NCBI GenBank assembly: GCA_002346305.1
Contig: DDZI01000084.1
Coordinates: forward strand, 8,571-18,699
DNA length: 10,129 nt
Source: Actinobacteria bacterium UBA3012
GTDB taxonomy: Bacteria > Actinomycetota > Actinomycetes > Nanopelagicales > Nanopelagicaceae
Reading direction: 5' to 3'
Shown: one piece after another, positions 6,214-10,129 of the stretch
Position numbering within the stretch: the stretch's first letter is position 1
Layout of the letters: every line of letters starts with the position of its first letter
Made by a program: the position numbers and the translations under genes
The notes under the pieces: model-generated
Seen by the model: only the letters and a program-made list of their open reading frames with translations
Database searches by the model: none
What the model was told of the DNA's origin: nothing

Positions 6214-6684
6214 ATGCAGATTGAAGCTGACCCCTATTCAGTTGCGACCAAGATTGCGCTAAACGCACTCTCACGTCGGGCAAAGAGTAGGGGTGAGCTT
6301 TATGCGGTACTCCTTAAGAAAAATACTGAACCAGATTTAATTGATCGAGTTTTAGATCGTCTTACCGAACATAAATTGATTGATGACCAAGCATTTGCTA
6401 ATGATTGGTCTCGCTCTCGTCACATCTACAAAGGCCTCTCTCGTAATGTGTTGGCCCGAGAATTACGGCAAAAAGGTGTTGGAGATATTGAGATTACTGT
6501 GGCCTTAGAACAGATTGCACCTGAGAGTGAGAGAGCGGTGGCGACCGCTTTGGTAGAAAAAAAATTACGCTCGCTGCAACGGGAGAGCGCAGATGTGAAA
6601 TATCGTCGGCTTTCCGGGTTTTTGGCTCGCAAGGGTTACCCCCAACAATTGATCTCACAAATATTGCGAGAAACCGACCTTTAA
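6214..6684 (+). CDS. recX: Regulatory protein RecX
   Basis: This small helical protein (156 residues) of the RecX family binds RecA filaments and limits strand exchange and ATPase activity. Family features are the N-terminal helix ATKIALNALSRRAKSRGELY, the block DRVLDRLTEHKLIDDQAFAN, then LSRNVLARELRQKGV, and the final SGFLARKGYPQQLISQIL. These correspond to the three-helix repeats of RecX. I chose the ATG at 6214 (MQIEADPYSVATK) rather than the TTG at 6193, which lies inside the end of recA and has no better ribosome site; AGAAG just upstream of 6214 is weak. The 10-base distance to recA suggests one transcript and coupled translation, so recX should share the damage induction of recA. Confidence 0.95.
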   Translation: MQIEADPYSVATKIALNALSRRAKSRGELYAVLLKKNTEPDLIDRVLDRLTEHKLIDDQAFANDWSRSRHIYKGLSRNVLARELRQKGVGDIEITVALEQIAPESERAVATALVEKKLRSLQRESADVKYRRLSGFLARKGYPQQLISQILRETDL

Positions 6685-6702
6685 TTTCGACAGTTATGTG
6701 AG

Positions 6703-6708
6703 TAAACT
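6703..6708 (+). promoter_or_regulatory. Candidate -10 element for a leaderless gntR transcript
   Basis: TAAACT fits TANNNT and ends six bases before the GTG at 6715, so transcription would begin at the start codon itself. No Shine-Dalgarno sequence lies at normal distance from the GTG. Leaderless mRNAs are common in Actinobacteria. The -35 region (TTTAAT at 6680) is weak. Confidence 0.4.
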
Positions 6709-6714
6709 TTATAC

Positions 6715-7443
6715 GTGCCAACTAAATTAGAGCGTTCGGAGACCGGTCTCTCTGATCAATTAGTTGAAAAATTGGGTTTAGATATTGCTGCCGGAAAAAT
6801 TACAGAGGGAACGGTTTTAACTTCGACTCATCTTGAATCCGCATTTGGAGTAAGTCGTACTGTTGTTCGTGAAGCGCTACAAATTTTGCATAACTTGGGG
6901 CTCACCCGCGCCCGCACCAAACTCGGCACTGTAGTTTTAAATCGCAGAGAGTGGAATTTACTTGATTCCCAGGTAATTCATTGGTGTCAGATCGCCGGAG
7001 ATGCCAACGCTTTGATGAGTGATTTTTCTGAAGTTCGTTACATGTATGAGATGCGCGCAGCAAGATTGGCTGCACGCAAACGTGGCACATCAGATCTTAC
7101 AAAACTTAACGCATCATTAAAGATTATGCGGGATGCTTTTTTTGAAGAAGGCCCAGAGTCTCAGAAATTACATGTGGCACATTTAGAATTCCACAACATA
7201 ATTCTGCAAGCCACTCAAAATGAATTCATGGCTCGCTTGTCAGTCTTATTTACGCCCATGTTGCGGTTACGGTTTGAGATTGTGAATGCCGAAATCAAGA
7301 TAGATGGGACTTTTTTAGTCAGACATAAAACATTGGTTGATGCAATTACTGAGGGGGATGAAGATGCCGCTGAAAATGCGATGGGCATCTTGCTTGATAT
7401 TTCCCATAAAGAAGATCTGCAAACACTTCGAAAAGACCGCTAA
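6715..7443 (+). CDS. GntR-family regulator, FadR subfamily with FCD domain
   Basis: This transcription factor of 242 residues has a winged-helix domain at about 12-78 (LTSTHLESAFGVSRTVVREA, LQILHNLGLTRARTKLGT). The bridging segment EWNLLDSQVIHW resembles the LDPDVLxW stretch of sugar-acid regulators such as DgoR-like proteins. An all-helical FCD ligand domain follows (about 105-230). FCD domains often bind a metal through D-x2-FH and two later histidines. Here the aspartate position is His156 (HLEFH), His160 and His204 are kept, and the last histidine is replaced by Leu226, so metal binding may be altered or lost. The start is GTG at 6715, with no ribosome site but a -10 at leaderless distance. 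It is encoded 30 bases after recX but may have its own promoter. No catabolic genes are nearby, so the ligand and targets are unknown. Confidence 0.9.
   Translation: MPTKLERSETGLSDQLVEKLGLDIAAGKITEGTVLTSTHLESAFGVSRTVVREALQILHNLGLTRARTKLGTVVLNRREWNLLDSQVIHWCQIAGDANALMSDFSEVRYMYEMRAARLAARKRGTSDLTKLNASLKIMRDAFFEEGPESQKLHVAHLEFHNIILQATQNEFMARLSVLFTPMLRLRFEIVNAEIKIDGTFLVRHKTLVDAITEGDEDAAENAMGILLDISHKEDLQTLRKDR
6739..6750. repeat. Perfect 12-base palindrome inside the start of gntR
   Basis: GAGACCGGTCTC lies 24 bases into the coding sequence. If the transcript is leaderless it would be close to the promoter and could serve as an autoregulatory operator. It does not fit the usual FadR-type GT..AC half-site pattern, and such palindromes occur by chance. 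Confidence 0.25.
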
Positions 7444-9339
7444 TTACTTCCTTTTAAATCCAGTGGGGCATTTAGGCTTTGTTCCCGAGAGTTTTTTAGT
7501 CAACTTCCCTTTAGTGCAGGTAATCCTCTTTTTTTTCGCAGTTGCAGCGGCCGGTTTAGCTGCGGCAACTTCTTTAACTTCCTTGACTTCTGGCGTACCG
7601 GTGCTTTGCGTCGTAGCGGAAGAGGTCTGGTTCAATTTGATGCGCAGTGTGGGAGATGAGAAAGTGAAGTTTTTCGCGTCTAGGTAAACCCAATCTCCTG
7701 CGCTCTTTAATTGAACTGTTGAAATATTCTCTTTGCCCTCACTTGTGGTAATTGATATTGAGGCAGAGGATGGCAATTTCTCCATGCCGTACAAACATTT
7801 AATCTGTGATGATGCAATCGATAGGCCGTATGTACCGCTATTGACCTTTTCACTCTTGCCATCGACGTAGGGGCCGTAATGCGGTGCAGCAACTTTGTAA
7901 TCAAGAGTGCCGCCCTCTTTGTTGTATACCGGAGCAGTGGCTGCATAAGCACTCGCATTTGTTGCTACTACACCTACTACGCCGCGACTTGGGCAGCGTC
8001 GTTCTTCAGGATTACTGACAAGTGCATTGCTCACAGTCCATGTTTGATTAATGGCAAACGCATAGTCACCAATGTACGGGGCCCAGGCGTTGTAGGCATC
8101 GAGTGCGCCATCTCGCCCTGGATCTTCAACCATCATTCCGCCTTTGCCTGAGAAAATTTGTTCATAAGGGCGCCCTGACTGATCTGTTGGAAACTTGAGC
8201 GCAGGAATCTCAGATCGTTTCAACCACTTACCAGCAAAGATGTTCTCCGAAGCGCCCGCTTCGATTGATATGCGATCGAAGGCACCATTAATTGGAGTTG
8301 ATGTCACTAGAGGAGCATTTAAGCGCCCGTTTAACCAGCCAGTGATATTACGTGGAATTTGCAGTACTACTTTGAATCGAGCATCAGTTGGGAATGCGCG
8401 ACGATGCAAACAAACGCCAGTGTCATTTGCCAGGCAATCGCTCTCACTATTTTCAGGGAAAACTTCTGATGCTCCGTTAATTGGGCTTTTCTGCACCTTT
8501 ACGTTTGGTTGCTTGATGAGAGTGGAGCTCTCGCGAAAAATTGGCGTGAGTTCAAAGAAGAATTGCACGAGTTCAGGGGTTCCCCAAGTGGCACCTGCCG
8601 GGCGCGCTGTTGAGATAACGACACCTCCTGCAAGGTAATCATTTTCGGCCCCGCCACCATCACCTTCGATTCTCCATAACCAGCTCGCTAAGCCTGGTGC
8701 GAATCCAGCCCCCGATGAGTTGATTGTTCCATCGAACTCTCTCTGTTCTTTAGGAAACTTTTGAATCGGCTTTGCCACGACCTCGGATTTATCCGCTTTG
8801 ATCATCGTTATTGATTCGACACAGGCGCCATTCTTGGCTGTGTCGCAGTTTCCGATGCCACCACTGACATACAACGTTGACCAACCATTATTTGGTTGAC
8901 AACTTGAGTCGGTGGGATTCGCACATAACGTTTCCTCGCGGACGCCACCGCCAATATTTTTCTCAGCTTTTATGTAAGGAATTGCCTGGAGGCGAAGCGA
9001 CGAATCCCAACCAACCCCGACATAATCAATTTGGGCAGGATTAGGTGGTGGCGATCCAGGGCCCTTCGACTGATTCATAATTGTGGGGTTTGCATCAGAG
9101 AAGCGATCTACAGAACGACTCTTCGGGAATTTAGAGATAAATCCCGACCCACCCATACCTGGCATTGGCGTGCCTGCTCCAGGCATTGGTCCTCCAGGTC
9201 CTGGAGTCGGCGGAGTGCATCCCGCTGGTGGTGGAGTTGGGGGTGGTGGACATACTGCTGCGCTAGCAGAGACAGACGGAAGAGTGGCGCAGAGGCCAAG
9301 TGATAAAGCGAATGCTGCAAGGGCGCTTCGAATCTTCAT
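7444..9339 (-). CDS. Large secreted protein of unknown function with Cys loops and a lysine-rich two-Cys C-terminal tail
   Basis: I cannot assign a function to this 631-residue exported protein. Residues 1-28 are a Sec signal peptide (KIR, hydrophobic core, SASA cleavage region). Residues 29-66 are a Pro/Gly-rich linker with two PMPGxG repeats. The ectodomain (about 67-480) holds three C-x7-C pairs (139/147, 165/173, 302/310) and two further cysteines (C449, C515, the latter beginning the next module). A beta-rich module (about 482-570) carries IKCLYG and FTFSSPTLRIKLN. An Ala/Thr/Glu/Lys linker (571-601) leads to a basic tail (602-631) with ITCTKGK and PKCPTGFKRK. The tail resembles C-termini I associate with many exported proteins of freshwater acI Actinobacteria (from memory, unverified). 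There is no LPXTG, no terminal hydrophobic helix and no catalytic motif I recognise. The start lacks a ribosome site. The gene is convergent with gntR and divergent from miaB. A cell-surface or envelope role is likely. Confidence 0.85.
   Translation of the reverse strand: MKIRSALAAFALSLGLCATLPSVSASAAVCPPPPTPPPAGCTPPTPGPGGPMPGAGTPMPGMGGSGFISKFPKSRSVDRFSDANPTIMNQSKGPGSPPPNPAQIDYVGVGWDSSLRLQAIPYIKAEKNIGGGVREETLCANPTDSSCQPNNGWSTLYVSGGIGNCDTAKNGACVESITMIKADKSEVVAKPIQKFPKEQREFDGTINSSGAGFAPGLASWLWRIEGDGGGAENDYLAGGVVISTARPAGATWGTPELVQFFFELTPIFRESSTLIKQPNVKVQKSPINGASEVFPENSESDCLANDTGVCLHRRAFPTDARFKVVLQIPRNITGWLNGRLNAPLVTSTPINGAFDRISIEAGASENIFAGKWLKRSEIPALKFPTDQSGRPYEQIFSGKGGMMVEDPGRDGALDAYNAWAPYIGDYAFAINQTWTVSNALVSNPEERRCPSRGVVGVVATNASAYAATAPVYNKEGGTLDYKVAAPHYGPYVDGKSEKVNSGTYGLSIASSQIKCLYGMEKLPSSASISITTSEGKENISTVQLKSAGDWVYLDAKNFTFSSPTLRIKLNQTSSATTQSTGTPEVKEVKEVAAAKPAAATAKKKRITCTKGKLTKKLSGTKPKCPTGFKRK
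7447..7536 (-). other. C-terminal basic two-cysteine tail (ITCxKGK...PKCPxG) of the secreted protein
   Basis: This codes for residues 602-631. Two cysteines (C608, C624) are separated by 15 residues, and about half of the residues are Lys or Arg. It is placed after an Ala-rich linker at the very end, as a sorting or wall-binding tag would be. A disulfide between the two cysteines is plausible outside the cell. Function is inferred from position and composition only. Confidence 0.55.
7630..7896 (-). other. Beta-rich CLYG module before the tail of the secreted protein
   Basis: This codes for residues about 482-570. It includes HYGPYVDGKSEKVNSGTYGL, IKCLYGMEKLPSSASISITT, GDWVYLDAKNFTFSSPTLRI and an ending in KLN. 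Alternating hydrophobic residues suggest a beta-sandwich. Its position directly before the linker and tail suggests a reusable module. No family name is known to me. Confidence 0.45.
9142..9255 (-). repeat. Pro/Gly-rich low-complexity linker with degenerate 21-base repeat
   Basis: This codes for residues 29-66 after the signal peptide, with PPPP, PGPGG and PMPG elements. At DNA level two imperfect 21-base units (9158-9178 and 9179-9199) share GGCATTGG on the plus strand. It is probably an extended spacer between the membrane-exit point and the folded ectodomain. Confidence 0.7.
9256..9339 (-). other. Sec-type signal peptide
   Basis: The first 28 residues have a basic start (MKIR), a hydrophobic core (ALAAFALSLGLCATL) and an Ala-x-Ala style end (SASA followed by AV). 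C17 is inside the hydrophobic core and not in a lipobox at a cleavage site, so a lipoprotein is not indicated. Confidence 0.85.
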
Positions 9340-9362
9340 GAATGAATTCTGGCATAACTGAG

Positions 9363-9374
9363 TTCTTCGAAGAA
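9363..9374. repeat. Perfect 12-base palindrome between the divergent secreted-protein and miaB genes
   Basis: TTCTTCGAAGAA lies in the only non-coding gap shared by the two divergent genes (9340-9402), about where the -35 of a miaB promoter would be. It is a reasonable candidate operator, but palindromes of this size also arise by chance. Confidence 0.35.
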
Positions 9375-9387
9375 AGAGGTACGCCGA

Positions 9388-9393
9388 TACTCT
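9388..9393 (+). promoter_or_regulatory. Candidate -10 element for miaB
   Basis: TACTCT fits TANNNT and ends nine bases before the miaB ATG, so the transcript would have almost no leader. No Shine-Dalgarno sequence precedes the ATG, which agrees with a leaderless or near-leaderless mRNA. The -35 zone overlaps the palindrome at 9363-9374. Confidence 0.4.
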
Positions 9394-9402
9394 TAGACAA
9401 TT

Positions 9403-10129
9403 ATGGAAACATTACTTAAGACCGATAAGCCGACCTATCTGGTTGAGACATATGGCTGCCAGATGAATGCTCATGATTCTGAGCGAATTACTGGCTTATT
9501 AGATCAGGCAGGTTATTTGCCCGTAAGTGAGGGCGCCGATCCAGATTTAGTGGTTTTTAATACGTGTGCAGTTCGTGAAGCTGCCGATGAGCGACTTTAC
9601 GGATCTCTCACACGTTACATCTACACCAAAGATACAAATCCAAATTTTCAAATTGCAGTCGGCGGTTGTTTGGCGCAAAAAGATCGTGGTGAAATTATTA
9701 AACGTGCGCCTTGGGTTGATGTGGTTTTTGGAACACATAACTTTGGTGCATTGCCTAGGTTGCTAGAACGTGCGCGAATTGAGCGAGAAGCTCAAGTTGA
9801 GATTCTAGAATCGCTAGAACATTTTCCATCGACATTGCCTGCACGTCGTCACTCTGCATTTTCAGCTTGGGTATCTATTTCAGTGGGTTGTAATAACACT
9901 TGCACTTTTTGCATTGTGCCTGCACTTCGCGGTATTGAAAAAGATCGCGCACCAGAGGATGTAATAGGAGAGATCCAAACTTTGGTAGATCAAGGTGTTG
10001 TTGAAATTACTTTGCTGGGCCAAAATGTAAATGCATATGGTGTTGGATTTGATGATAGTGGTGCATTTGCAAAATTGCTGCGTAAATGTGGAACTATCGA
10101 TGGTTTAGAGCGAGTTCGATTCATGAGTC
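9403..10129 (+). CDS. miaB: tRNA-2-methylthio-N6-(dimethylallyl)adenosine synthase MiaB, N-terminal part
   Basis: This is the first 242 residues of the radical-SAM enzyme that adds a methylthio group to isopentenyl-adenosine 37 of tRNAs reading UNN codons; the rest runs off the right edge. The frame is open to the last base. The N-terminal methylthiotransferase domain holds C19 (TYGCQMNAHDSERI), C55 (FNTCAVREAADER) and C89 (GGCLAQK). The radical-SAM motif is C163-C167-C170 (GCNNTCTFCIVP), followed by LLGQNVNAYG. YGCQMN, NTCAVRE and LLGQNVNAYG mark MiaB rather than RimO. The ATG at 9403 gives the expected N-terminus shortly before TYLVETYGC. A MiaB gene soon after recX is usual in Actinobacteria, but here a regulator and a secreted protein lie between them. 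Confidence 0.97.
   Translation, partial: METLLKTDKPTYLVETYGCQMNAHDSERITGLLDQAGYLPVSEGADPDLVVFNTCAVREAADERLYGSLTRYIYTKDTNPNFQIAVGGCLAQKDRGEIIKRAPWVDVVFGTHNFGALPRLLERARIEREAQVEILESLEHFPSTLPARRHSAFSAWVSISVGCNNTCTFCIVPALRGIEKDRAPEDVIGEIQTLVDQGVVEITLLGQNVNAYGVGFDDSGAFAKLLRKCGTIDGLERVRFMS

Noticed and set aside
7231..7252. TTGTCAGTC in gntR as another RecA-NDp promoter
   Set aside because: There is no TAnnnT at the required distance, and the site is in the middle of a coding region.
7444..7536. LPXTG-type sortase signal or membrane anchor at the end of the secreted protein
   Set aside because: There is no LPXTG-like motif and no hydrophobic helix before the basic tail.
9031..9361. Plus-strand open frames opposite the signal peptide and Pro/Gly linker of the secreted protein
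   Set aside because: They are rich in Gly, Pro, Trp and Arg because they mirror the low-complexity linker. The minus-strand frame has a proper signal peptide and is open for 631 residues.

Overview
The window reads as a conserved core region of an actinobacterial chromosome with an unusually AT-leaning base composition. Gene order from the left is ftsK (3' end), a rodZ-like gene, rimO, pgsA, cinA (C-terminal type), clgR, a TetR-type gene, recA and recX, with miaB at the right edge. The ftsK / pgsA / clgR / recA / recX / miaB neighbourhood is characteristic of Actinobacteria (in Mycobacterium the same families sit together). The codons are AT-rich at third positions compared with typical actinomycetes. 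This, together with the style of the secreted protein's C-terminus, suggests a freshwater acI / Nanopelagicales-like genome (Candidatus Planktophila or Nanopelagicus). That placement is inference from gene order and composition; no database search was made.

Layout. Positions 1-747 hold the 3' end of ftsK, followed by a 110-base gap and rodZ-like (858-1598). Then comes a compact same-strand run: rimO, pgsA (overlapping rimO by 11 bases), cinA (starting at the pgsA stop), clgR and tetR. A 189-base leader follows, carrying a clear LexA box and a second, RecA-NDp/PafBC-type promoter motif, and then recA and recX. Next is a GntR/FCD regulator whose transcript may be leaderless. A large secreted-protein gene lies convergently on the minus strand, its stop codon abutting the gntR stop with no base between. 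Finally a 63-base divergent gap leads into miaB, which runs off the right edge. No stretch longer than 300 bases lacks a gene. I see no rRNA, tRNA, insertion sequence or CRISPR array.

How the genes fit together. The left half is housekeeping: chromosome segregation and cell shape (FtsK, RodZ-like), ribosomal protein modification (RimO), anionic phospholipid synthesis (PgsA) and pyridine nucleotide salvage (CinA/PncC). ClgR is the expected regulator of Clp proteolysis and ends in two alanines, as its ClpP-degraded relatives do. recA appears to be under dual DNA-damage control, and recX would modulate RecA. RimO and MiaB are paralogous radical-SAM methylthiotransferases acting on ribosomal protein S12 and on tRNA. 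The accessory part is 6715-9339: a GntR regulator and a 631-residue secreted protein. It sits between recX and miaB, which are close together in many actinomycetes. The secreted protein is the least understood item and the best lead: it has a signal peptide, a Pro/Gly linker, a Cys-loop ectodomain, a beta-rich module and a lysine-rich two-cysteine tail.
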